A DNA stretch of 50,609 nt from Candidatus Izemoplasma sp. (lineage in GTDB: Bacteria > Bacillota_I > Bacilli_A > Izemoplasmatales > Izemoplasmataceae), in contig JAGYII010000009.1 of the NCBI GenBank assembly GCA_018402725.1, forward strand, positions 1 through 50,609, in the 5' to 3' direction. The notes under the pieces were generated by a model, which was given only the letters and a program-made list of their open reading frames with translations, ran no database searches and was not told the origin of the DNA. This document shows positions 10,016 through 17,920 of this stretch, piece by piece. The stretch's first letter is position 1. Each line of letters opens with the position of its first letter. A program made the position numbers and the translations under genes.

Positions 10016-10753
10016 TGAAGCAAATTACAATCAGTGGGTTAAAGAGCAGAAAATAGAGCCGGGTACTTATTTGCGGGTCCTGGATTTTAGGGATCATTGT
10101 TTTATGCGTTTCCTTTTGGCTTCGCTTTATTTGTCGGTCTATTGATTGCCTTATTACTGGAATAATAAATCAAGGGATGAGTATTTACTGACGATGTTCT
10201 TTCTCCCAAACGTTGTTTTGATTGTTGCCTTATCCTTATTATGGCTGTGTTATTTCAACTGTCCCTGGGCTCATTAATGAACTGTTTGATCCGGCTTTAT
10301 CGAAGGAAATAGTCGAACCGCTTCGCCGGCACCCGCGAATCCACTCCAAAATTACCTTAATTTAATGGGGTTATGGACGGTCGGGGGTCGATGATTATTT
10401 ATCTCGCCCAGATGCAAGACATCCCTGACTAGCTATATGAGTCGGGCTGAGATTGACGGCGGGTTGGGCCTTAAAAAAACCATTTACATTACCTACCCTT
10501 AATGACGCTCTCTGATTTTCTTTAATTTATTATCGGAACTGGCAGCTTCCAGGTCTTTTACCTCGCGTACATTGTCACTGGCGGCGACCGTCACGCTCAA
10601 CATATATTATTTGCGTAATATCTATTTGACAAATGATCAACGACCAAAACATGGGCATGGCCAGTGCCATGGCCTGGGCTTACTTCATGATTGTATTAGT
10701 GATTAAGGATGGCAGGCTTAAAACTCAATAAATATGTCATCTATCCCCGGTGA
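10015..10753 (+). pseudogene. Sugar ABC transporter permease, MalF-type (CUT1), heavily frameshifted
   Basis: No long open frame, but joined frames give a MalF/UgpA-type permease. Pieces are WILGIIV near 10080-10105, YYWNNKSRDEYLLTMFFLPN near 10154-10210, SVPGLINELFDPALSK near 10260-10308, the EAA loop SRAEIDGGLGLKKTIYITYP near 10441-10500 and NDQNMGMASAMAWAYFMIVLV near 10635-10702, ending KLNKYVIYPR with TGA 10751-10753. It would pair with the MalG-type permease at 7864-8712. At least eight indels are needed. The start is approximate: an ATG at 10014-10016 gives MKQITISGLKSRK before the first break. Confidence 0.72.
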
Positions 10754-10815
10754 CGAATCGTAACCCCTTAAGAAACGTTTAGCTTTTAACGATAGCAATA
10801 AAATAGAGGAACCAA

Positions 10816-11650
10816 ATGAAAAGAAAGTTAGCATTTTTAAGCATTATGGCATTTTACCATGGTTTTATCGGCCTGTTGGTCCGGTGAAATTGGCGCCGAT
10901 ACCTCGTGATGGATGCCGATGGGCGCTGGGCACCGTGATTTTTATGTCGTGGTCTATGATGAATCCTTAAGTGACACTCCATCATTAACCTGAACGATCC
11001 TGATGGCGCTAAAGGCAATGGTCCTGTCTTGAATGTTCAACACATCGAAGGCGGCATTCCGGCAATTCAAGATTGGCTCGGAAGATAACACCCTGCCTTT
11101 TTAGAAGTCCTCCCAATGAGGAACTGAAGGCGTCCAAAGAATTTTCACCGTTCGGATGACCTTGACTCGTTTGAAGACTTTGGGTCAATACGAGCAAATT
11201 TAAAGTGGTTTATCCCTAACTTAAGTTGGAGTGATTTCACTGATGCTGAAAAACTGACCTCACCACTGTTGGAAGAAGCATGCCTCTAAAGTCACTCCTC
11301 ACTGAATCCAATGTGATTTTACAAGCGTCCTCGACCAAGCGATTGACGGGACGAGACCAATCTTCTTAGAAGCTAGCTTAGCTGGTTTTGCTGACAAGAC
11401 TTCGCTTTCACAATTTGCAACCTATAACTTAACATTAGGCGAAGAGACGCTTAATATTGTGTCTGAATACGATCCTGCGGTATGATTCCAATGGTCGTTT
11501 AGGCTGGCGGCTCATACTGACTAAATCATCATTCACTTAACAAGCACCACCGAACTCCCCGCCATGAACACCTTATTATTTGTTTTAATTGGAGCCGCGG
11601 TTGTCGCTGTTGCGGGTGGCGCGTACTTCTTTACTAAGAAAAAAGCTTGA
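10816..11650 (+). pseudogene. Exported protein with C-terminal membrane anchor, frameshifted
   Basis: The ATG at 10816 follows an AGAGGAACC site and begins MKRKLAFLSIMAF, an export signal that breaks after about 13 residues. Readable segments include DFYVVVYDES, INLNDPDGAKGNGPVLNVQH, VVYPNLSWSDFTDAEKLTSP and LTESNVILQ. The last 30 residues, read in one frame from about 11550, are TELPAMNTLLFVLIGAA plus a hydrophobic stretch and KKKA, a tail anchor like that of Gram-positive surface proteins but without an LPXTG motif. I do not recognise the family. It is expected to be a surface protein held by its tail and involved in handling the operon's substrate. Confidence 0.6.
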
Positions 11651-12255
11651 CCCTACCATCGTCTCTTAAAGATGCCCTCAAAATCTACTTAGATTTTATT
11701 TACGTGACGCTCCTCTGGTTTGTTGCATCCTTCCTAGGGATTTTGTTATCCCTAGGAAGTGCAACCCTAGCGTTTTATCGCGTGATGGCATCGCTTAGTC
11801 AACCCAAAAAACAAACCTATATCTTTCCCACCTTTATCACCGAATTTAAACAAAAAATAGTCAAGCGGATCTTATTTACGCTCCTGTTTTATGTTGACCT
11901 ATTTGGTTTCTTTGTGTTGTTTCAAATCGCCATAAATCAAAACATCACCGTGCTTATTATTGTCTTAAGTATTTTATTGTATGAATTTGTGATGGGGATG
12001 ATTTATTATTTAGGATTGAACGCCTTATTTGTTTTAGAACCCGGTCAATCTTTAGTCTCTATTGTCTTTATTGCGATGCATCAAAATATTTGGCGAAATC
12101 TTCAATTACTATCGCCCTTGTTCATTATGGTTTTTGCTTTTTTCTATGTGCATCCAACCACCGTTATCTTTTTATTTAGCGGTGTGGTTTGGTTACAGTT
12201 GGTCATATTGAAAAAAGCCTTTCTAAAAACAGATCAACTCATCGATGAGGAGTAG
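11647..12255 (+). CDS. YesL-like membrane protein (DUF624)
   Basis: A 202-residue protein with five to six hydrophobic helices. The start LYVTLLW-type helix with a following GSATLAFYRVMASL segment resembles DUF624/YesL proteins, which accompany CUT1 importers and glycan-degrading genes in Bacillota and whose role is unsettled. The start is a TTG at 11647 that overlaps the stop of the preceding gene; an upstream site is weak, so the start is uncertain. Being intact in the middle of the operon, it shows that the damage upstream is local. Confidence 0.7.
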   Translation: MTLPSSLKDALKIYLDFIYVTLLWFVASFLGILLSLGSATLAFYRVMASLSQPKKQTYIFPTFITEFKQKIVKRILFTLLFYVDLFGFFVLFQIAINQNITVLIIVLSILLYEFVMGMIYYLGLNALFVLEPGQSLVSIVFIAMHQNIWRNLQLLSPLFIMVFAFFYVHPTTVIFLFSGVVWLQLVILKKAFLKTDQLIDEE

Positions 12256-12256
12256 C

Positions 12257-13960
12257 ATGCGATATCTCGACTTTCATTCTAATTACGACAAAACCCCCAC
12301 CACTCGCTATGAGACCGGTCAAGACGTCTATGCGGGACTGAAGCCCCTTTTAAACCACATCACTTCAAAGGCTTCAAGCGTCATCGCGCTTGAAACCTAC
12401 CCAGGGGTGGATGTAGATACCATTTTAGAGGCTTTGAGCGCTTATAAAGATTTTCAAATCATTGACATGCGAACCCTCAGCATTGGCAAAGAAGCCTACC
12501 TTAAACGCTTTAAGGATGACTTTACCGATGACCGTGTTTTTGGGATAAAAACCACCAAAACCATGGCGGATATTTTTCAAAACCTCCCCCCCACTAAACC
12601 TCTAACCCCCACCATCATTGTCGGCTTTGGCGCTGCGCTATATCCGCATGATGTTTTATATTATGGGTCGATTCATCGCTATGAACACCAGTTAAGAATG
12701 CGTCAAGGGCAACCCAATTATTTACTTGAAAATAACACCGAAGATATTTTAACCAAGTACAAAATTGCCTATTTTGTAGAATGGGTGATCGCGAATCAAC
12801 ATAAACGCAATCTCCTTTCAAAGATTGATTATTTCATTGAATGGAACGACATCGCCGCTCCAAAAATGGTTTCGTTTGAAGTGTATCAAGACGCTTTAAA
12901 AAGGTTTACCAATCAGCCCTTCCGGTTAGTGCCTTACTTTGACCCCGGGGTCTGGGGCGGACAGTGGATGAAAGAAGTATGTCAGCTTAATCCCCATGAA
13001 AAAAATTATGCATGGTCGTTTGATGGGGTCGTCGAAGAGAACTCGTTGCGTCTATTAATTAATGACGTTTTGTTTGACGTGCCCGCCCAAGATTTGATTG
13101 ATCTATACCCAGAACCCATTTTAGGTCCTCATGTCTTTGAGCATTTTCAATATAATCTTCCGATTCGCTTTGATTTACTGGATACGATGGAGGGACAAAA
13201 TCTCTCACTTCAAGTCCATCCGACGCGGTCCTACATCAAAACGCATTTCAACATGCCCTACACCCAAGATGAATCGTATTATATTTTAGATGCTTTAGAG
13301 GATGGGGCGGTATATTTAGGATTTAAAGAAGCCATCCATCCTGACGAATTTGAAGCCGATTTAAGACATTCTGAAAGCACCCAAAGTTTTGACGCGTTAA
13401 AATACGTTAATGTCTTTCCCGTGAAAAAACACGATCACTTATTGATTCCCGCAGGGACGATTCATTGCAGTGGCAAGAATACCATGGTCTTAGAAATCAG
13501 TGCCGCCGCTTATATCTTTACCTTTAAACTGTGGGACTGGAACCGCCTCGGCTTAGACGGCAAGATGCGCCCGGTTCATATCGAGCACGGCTTAAAAAAT
13601 ATTGATTACAGTAAAACCACCCAAATCATCCAAGACCACCATATCAACACACTCACCGTCTTGGATGACCACCTTGAAAAAACGGGCCTAGACCATGAGA
13701 CATTTTTAGATTCATATAGGCTAAGTTTTAAAGGGACGTACCAGTATACCTTTGCGCCCACGGTCCAAATGGCGAATCTCGTATCCGGTCAAAAAATGAT
13801 GATGCGCTCGATGAGTGGGGCGTTTGAACCCCTTGAAATTCACTACGCTGAAACGTTTATTATTCCCGCCCAGGTCCAAGACATTGAGTTTGAATGCTTA
13901 GAAGAATGCAAAGTCGTCTTTGCGGAGGTCAACCCATCATGGTCGAAACCGTCTTATTAA
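12257..13960 (+). CDS. manA: Class I mannose-6-phosphate isomerase, long two-domain form
   Basis: A 567-residue enzyme that interconverts mannose 6-phosphate and fructose 6-phosphate in the cytoplasm. The isomerase half starts near residue 235 (FDPGVWGGQWMKE) and contains the zinc ligands in LSLQVHPT, DESYYIL and IPAGTIHCSG. The first 230 residues are an extra domain (ETYPGVD, DDRVFGIKTT, TIIVGFGAALY, KYKIAYFVEWVIANQHKR) found in long ManA-like proteins of Bacillota and resembling a nucleoside-kinase fold without a visible P-loop. I prefer the ATG at 12257, preceded by GAGGAG, over the ATG at 12245. The first gene product in the operon with a firm metabolic role, it points to mannose-containing substrates. 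Confidence 0.9.
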   Translation: MRYLDFHSNYDKTPTTRYETGQDVYAGLKPLLNHITSKASSVIALETYPGVDVDTILEALSAYKDFQIIDMRTLSIGKEAYLKRFKDDFTDDRVFGIKTTKTMADIFQNLPPTKPLTPTIIVGFGAALYPHDVLYYGSIHRYEHQLRMRQGQPNYLLENNTEDILTKYKIAYFVEWVIANQHKRNLLSKIDYFIEWNDIAAPKMVSFEVYQDALKRFTNQPFRLVPYFDPGVWGGQWMKEVCQLNPHEKNYAWSFDGVVEENSLRLLINDVLFDVPAQDLIDLYPEPILGPHVFEHFQYNLPIRFDLLDTMEGQNLSLQVHPTRSYIKTHFNMPYTQDESYYILDALEDGAVYLGFKEAIHPDEFEADLRHSESTQSFDALKYVNVFPVKKHDHLLIPAGTIHCSGKNTMVLEISAAAYIFTFKLWDWNRLGLDGKMRPVHIEHGLKNIDYSKTTQIIQDHHINTLTVLDDHLEKTGLDHETFLDSYRLSFKGTYQYTFAPTVQMANLVSGQKMMMRSMSGAFEPLEIHYAETFIIPAQVQDIEFECLEECKVVFAEVNPSWSKPSY

Positions 13961-14634
13961 TTGCCTCACTGATTATCATCATCGGCTTTTACCGTTACAG
14001 TAAACTCCAATACCGAAAAGGGGCTGATGATTTATTTCAACTCTTTGCGAGAGGGGCGTATGATCAAAAAGTCGCGATGTTTAAAGCCCTCAATGCCGAT
14101 AGTCTTCCCGGAGGTGTGGTCTTTGTGGGGGATTCCATCACCCAAGATTACAATGTCTATGAGTTTTTTAAAGGAAAAAACGTCTACAACCGCGGCATCG
14201 GCGGTGACACCAGTGAAGGGGTCTTAAACCGGCTGGATGAAAGTGTCTTTCAGTTAAAACCAAAGGCCGTCTTTTTACTGATTGGCACCAATGACCTTGC
14301 CTCCCCACAGTTTTCAATCGAAAAGACCTTTACTAATATCCAAGCCATCATCCAAAACCTTCAAGCCTTTGACCCCGCGATGAAGATTTATCTCCTTTCC
14401 ATTCTTCCCGTCAATAGCACGATTGATGCCACCACGGTCGGCTTAAGAAACAACTCCCTGATTGAAAAACTCAATCAAAAGCTAAAAGGTTTAAAAGCGG
14501 TTCATTTCATTGATCTTTATCCTTCGCTTTTAGATGCGAATCAACACCTCTCAGAAAAATACACCGTTGAAGGCCTTCACTTAAATGCGCAAGGCTACCA
14601 TGTCGTCACTGACGTTCTTAGAAAATACATTTAA
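13939..14634 (+). CDS. Membrane-anchored SGNH/GDSL hydrolase
   Basis: A 231-residue protein with one N-terminal helix (VETVLLIASLIIIIGF) that anchors it to the membrane. SGNH blocks follow: GDSITQDY (nucleophile Ser), the Gly block NRGIGGDTSEG, IGTNDL (Asn), and EGLHLNAQGY (His). The usual catalytic Asp three residues before the His is Glu here. Such enzymes remove acetyl or other acyl groups from carbohydrates or lipids, which would suit deacylation of an acetylated glycan such as mannan. The start at 13939 has a GCGGAGG site and overlaps manA by 22 bases. Confidence 0.85.
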   Translation: MVETVLLIASLIIIIGFYRYSKLQYRKGADDLFQLFARGAYDQKVAMFKALNADSLPGGVVFVGDSITQDYNVYEFFKGKNVYNRGIGGDTSEGVLNRLDESVFQLKPKAVFLLIGTNDLASPQFSIEKTFTNIQAIIQNLQAFDPAMKIYLLSILPVNSTIDATTVGLRNNSLIEKLNQKLKGLKAVHFIDLYPSLLDANQHLSEKYTVEGLHLNAQGYHVVTDVLRKYI

Positions 14635-14644
14635 CCCATAAAAA

Positions 14645-14664
14645 AAGCCCCACTTAAGGGGCTT
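14645..14664 (-). terminator. Terminator of the minus-strand sugar operon
   Basis: AAGCCCC (14645-14651) and GGGGCTT (14658-14664) form a 7-bp stem with a 6-base loop. On the minus strand it is followed by seven T residues, so it acts for the lacI operon. It lies against the stop of the SGNH gene. Confidence 0.85.
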
Positions 14665-14684
14665 GTATCTGACTTTAAAACCTT

Positions 14685-14713
14685 AAAGACGACTTAAAGT
14701 TCGTCTTTTTTTT
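14685..14713 (+). terminator. Terminator of the plus-strand sugar operon
   Basis: AAAGACGA (14685-14692) pairs with TCGTCTTT (14701-14708) and is followed by T to 14713. It works on the plus strand and overlaps the last codons of the opposing lacI gene. Confidence 0.85.
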
Positions 14714-15689
14714 CGGGGTTTGGTCCGGTTGAATCTCGTTCAATTAAACTGCAGTCTAAGCTGATCTTTTTAAAATGATTTCCCGTTGTATCATTGATCC
14801 GCATCATTAAGATCGATAAGGCTTGTTCAGCCATGTAAGTTCTTGAGACCCGCATCGTACTGATGGTTGGGTTTGAATCGCTGCTATAAGAGACATCATC
14901 AAAGCCCATCACACTGATATCTTGTGGGACTTTTAATCCTTTTGAATGGAGTTGTTGAATTAGTAAATAAGCGGTATGGTCATTATTACAGACGAAGGCG
15001 GTCGGGTAATGGTCCCCCAAATCAAACTGGACCTTTAAACCATGACCGTTTCGGTCATCGATCGATTTGATTTCAGCTTCACAGTTAAATTCGGTCATCG
15101 CTTTACAATACCCGAAATAACGATCGTTGATGGAAGAGGTGGCGTTTAAAGTTCCGATAAAATGAATCCGTTCATGTCCGTGGTTAAGTAAATGGGCGGT
15201 GGCCTCATAAGAAGCAATGAAGTTGTTACTTAAAATCATATCCGCGGCAATCCCGTGCTCATAAAAGTCAATACAGATAAAAGGGACTTGATTAAGCTCT
15301 AAATGAAGTAAGAAGTCCCGGTGGAATTGACCCATTAAAGCAACGCCATCAAAATGACTTAAATCAAAATTTTGAATGAAGGATAAGGCTTCGGTATCTT
15401 TCACCACGGTTAATGAGATTTGACACAAAAAGGCTTGGGATTGTTCGTTCAGTCGAAAAAACAATTCGTTATAAAACGTATCGCCTTTGGATAAAAAAGA
15501 TTCCTTTGAAAGAACGATGATGTTCGTTCTTTTTTTCTTGGGATAGACATAGCCGACCGCTTTCGCGGCTTCAAAGACTTTGCGCCGCATCGACTGGGAA
15601 ATATCAGGGCTATTTTGAAAGGCTTTAGAAACCGTCATCGCCGAGACATTTAAGGCTTTCGCCACATGTTCCATGGTTATTTTTTTCAT
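14694..15689 (-). CDS. LacI family transcriptional regulator
   Basis: A 331-residue regulator. Residues 1-25 hold the LacI helix-turn-helix (ITMEHVAKALNVSAMTVSKA), followed by the hinge region and a periplasmic-binding-like sugar domain (FDGVALMGQF, HERIHFIGTL, CNNDHTAYLLIQQ, VMGFDDVSYS). It is the last gene of the minus-strand sugar operon, so it most likely senses that operon's substrate. The first helix residues fit recognition of a CG-centred palindrome like the site at 25453, although a separate CcpA could bind there too. The start ATG lies six bases after the stop of the preceding small membrane gene. Confidence 0.92.
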   Translation of the reverse strand: MKKITMEHVAKALNVSAMTVSKAFQNSPDISQSMRRKVFEAAKAVGYVYPKKKRTNIIVLSKESFLSKGDTFYNELFFRLNEQSQAFLCQISLTVVKDTEALSFIQNFDLSHFDGVALMGQFHRDFLLHLELNQVPFICIDFYEHGIAADMILSNNFIASYEATAHLLNHGHERIHFIGTLNATSSINDRYFGYCKAMTEFNCEAEIKSIDDRNGHGLKVQFDLGDHYPTAFVCNNDHTAYLLIQQLHSKGLKVPQDISVMGFDDVSYSSDSNPTISTMRVSRTYMAEQALSILMMRINDTTGNHFKKISLDCSLIERDSTGPNPEKKDEL

Positions 15690-15694
15690 ACTTT

Positions 15695-15956
15695 TTACCT
15701 ATCGATTAAGAAGATAGAGATCACGATTGTGAGACTCATCAGTTGGATTAAAAAGGGAATCAACGTCCCTTTACGTTTGACTTATAAACGACGATACTCG
15801 TAAAGATAAATGACACCACCACCAACATCCCCGCTAAAAAGTCATCACCTGAGAAATAAAATCAAGCGGCCCTTGAAAGACAAAGACCACAATGTAATGG
15901 CGTTAATAAGACTTAATAAAGATAAGCCATAAAGAAGCGGTTTTCAGGGACTTCAT
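15695..15956 (-). pseudogene. Small membrane protein, frameshifted
   Basis: The minus-strand ATG at 15956-15954 follows GGAGAG and overlaps the stop of the DUF1861 gene (TGATG). Joined frames give about 90 residues with two hydrophobic helices: MKSLKTASLWLIF, LINAITLWSL, LAGMLVVVSFIFTSIVVYKS and LIPFLIQLMSLTIVISIF, ending LIDR. At least three indels interrupt it. No family is recognised. It could be an accessory membrane component of the sugar operon. Confidence 0.5.
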
Positions 15957-16860
15957 CAGCTCTCCTTAAAAGGCGGTGGGTTTGGGTAATGCGCTGAACT
16001 TCCGCATCAGACGCTCCCATAAATATACCAAAAAGGGTTTTCAAAATGCAATCCTGCAGTGAAAATGACATCTTTGAAGGTCATCTCTTTTAAAAGGTCT
16101 GGTAAAACTGCGAGCGTTCTGCGATGATTTTAATGTCTTTGTAGGTTCTTTTCAGGGATCATCGTCCTGAAGCTCATCGTGTGTATTAATAATGGCGAAT
16201 CCGCTCTTGATCAAAAATCGCAACGTGACCCACCACCCCAATTGAACCGTCCTCTAATAATAGACAATCATTCACCCCGGCCCAGGAAGCTTCTTCAAAT
16301 AGATCAATAAGCGGGGCTTTGGTCATGACCTCACGGGTCAAGTCTTTTAAATCATCGACGACGGTAAACCCAATCACGCCGAAACGGGCTAAGCCGCCTT
16401 GAGGCCGGGTGAAGACGCCAATTTTACCGTTCGCTAGCTCAATCAAGCGGACATCTTTCATCCCGGTAGGGGCGTCGACTAAGTGCGTGAGTTGATCAAG
16501 TGTGGGCCCATGGTAAAACCGGGTAAACCAGGTTTTGGTCGTCCAGTCCACAAAAGTTCCCCCGAGGATATAAGTGCCATGGATGACGGTTAAAAAAGGA
16601 TCTTGTAAGGGGTAGGCTTCAAAGTCTTTAATAAGACCATATGACGTCTTGGTGATTCTTTTAAATAGTCCAATGATGGACACTTCAGACGTTCTTTTTT
16701 CAATCCGCCCAAACAGATGATAGGCGCCTTCATAAAAAAAGGGGATGGATGGATTATAGACATCAAACCCATCCACGCCAATAAATGCAATCTTTTCAGG
16801 GGTGTGATTCTTAGTCGTGGCCCTAAAGTCTTTTAGTAAATCGTTAATCAATATATTCAT
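15956..16860 (-). pseudogene. DUF1861 protein, GH130-associated (frameshifted C-terminus)
   Basis: The first 224 residues (16860-16186) are intact and typical of DUF1861: IAFIGVDGFDVYNPSIPF, HLFGRIEKR, LQDPFLTVIHGTYILGG, GMKDVRLIELANGKIGVFTR, RFGVIGFTVVDDL and EASWAGVNDCLLLEDG. Beyond 16186 the remaining third is readable in shifted frames: MTFKDVIFTAGL, WYIYG and SDAEVQRIT. The fold is a five-bladed propeller related to GH130, and the gene overlaps the GH130 gene by 17 bases, so the two products probably act on the same mannoside. The family's reaction is unknown to me. At least three indels occur in the last 230 bases. Confidence 0.8.
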
Positions 16861-17920
16861 ACGGCAACATGTCTCCTAAAAGGTCCGCCATCGGTATATG
16901 GGCTAAAGCGAGGGTTGAATCCGCCGCCCCATAATAAATATAAACGATGTCGTCTTTTAATACTACCCCGCAACTAAAGACTACATGATCAAAAAATCCC
17001 GTGAGTTCATAGGGGGCTTCAGGTTTTAATAAAGGATGTTTTAAGAAATGCGTGATCAAAGTATGGTCATTAAAATCAGTGATAAACGCTGAGAGTTCAT
17101 AGCGGTGTTTAGCGTCCGCTCCATGAAAGATATGAAGCCAACCCAAAGATGTTTTAATCGGCGGGGCTCCGGCTCCAATCCGGCCATTTAGATATCCAAA
17201 ATCATCGGCTCTAGCGATGCATTGATGATGGCCCCAATCAGTCAAGTTATCAGACGTTGCACTCCAGATGTTTAATCCCCCAATCCCAAAAGGAACCGGG
17301 CGGTGATAGGCGACATAACGGCCATTTATTTTTTCTGGGAATAAAACGACGTCTTTATTTTCAGGGGGAAGAATCACCCCTTGTCTTTCAAAATGAATAA
17401 AATCTTGCGTCGTCATTCTTGAGACGCTCACGCCCCGGCTTGAAACCGAGGTATAGACAATATGAAAGGTATCGCCGATTTGCGTAATCCGGGGGTCTTC
17501 GATGCCAAAGTTTTCATAAAGCCCTTCGGGAAGAATCGGGGTTTCATCAATCGTAAAATGGACCCCATCATCACTGCGAGCGACCCGGAGATGAGAAAGG
17601 GAAGTTAAATAAGCCACCCGTCCATTTTGATTGGCTTTTTTATAGGCCACAAACCGTGAATCCGAATAATCAAATTCATGATCTTCTTTAGGGTTGAGTA
17701 ATTTAATCGTGATTTCATTGTGGCGGTTCATTAACGGAATCCCAATTTGGTGGTCTTTAAGGGCCGTTTCAGCCACTCTAAGGAGTAATAAGACTTGGCC
17801 TTGAAAGATTACAGCGCCGGCGTTAAAAACGCCAATGACCGTGAGTTCAGGGTGAGAAGGAGAAAGATCCGCTGGACTAAGTAATGGATTTAAAGGATGT
17901 CTATTCATATCACGTCTCAT
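16844..17920 (-). CDS. GH130 beta-mannoside phosphorylase-like enzyme
   Basis: A 358-residue cytosolic enzyme without signal peptide. GH130 hallmarks are FNAGAVIF near the N-terminus, RVAETALKDHQIG, YENFGIEDPRIT with the proton-donor Asp, HRPVPFGIGGLNIW, GRIGAGAPPIKTSLGWLHIFHG and YIYYGAADSTLALA. The family uses phosphate to split beta-mannosides, giving mannose 1-phosphate; some members are hydrolases. The linkage (beta-1,4 to GlcNAc or mannose, or beta-1,2) cannot be told from sequence alone. The ATG at 17920 overlaps the stop of the preceding lipoprotein gene (ATGA); an in-frame ATG at 17908 is an alternative. It is the key enzyme that assigns this operon to mannosides. Confidence 0.9.
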   Translation of the reverse strand: MRRDMNRHPLNPLLSPADLSPSHPELTVIGVFNAGAVIFQGQVLLLLRVAETALKDHQIGIPLMNRHNEITIKLLNPKEDHEFDYSDSRFVAYKKANQNGRVAYLTSLSHLRVARSDDGVHFTIDETPILPEGLYENFGIEDPRITQIGDTFHIVYTSVSSRGVSVSRMTTQDFIHFERQGVILPPENKDVVLFPEKINGRYVAYHRPVPFGIGGLNIWSATSDNLTDWGHHQCIARADDFGYLNGRIGAGAPPIKTSLGWLHIFHGADAKHRYELSAFITDFNDHTLITHFLKHPLLKPEAPYELTGFFDHVVFSCGVVLKDDIVYIYYGAADSTLALAHIPMADLLGDMLPYEYID

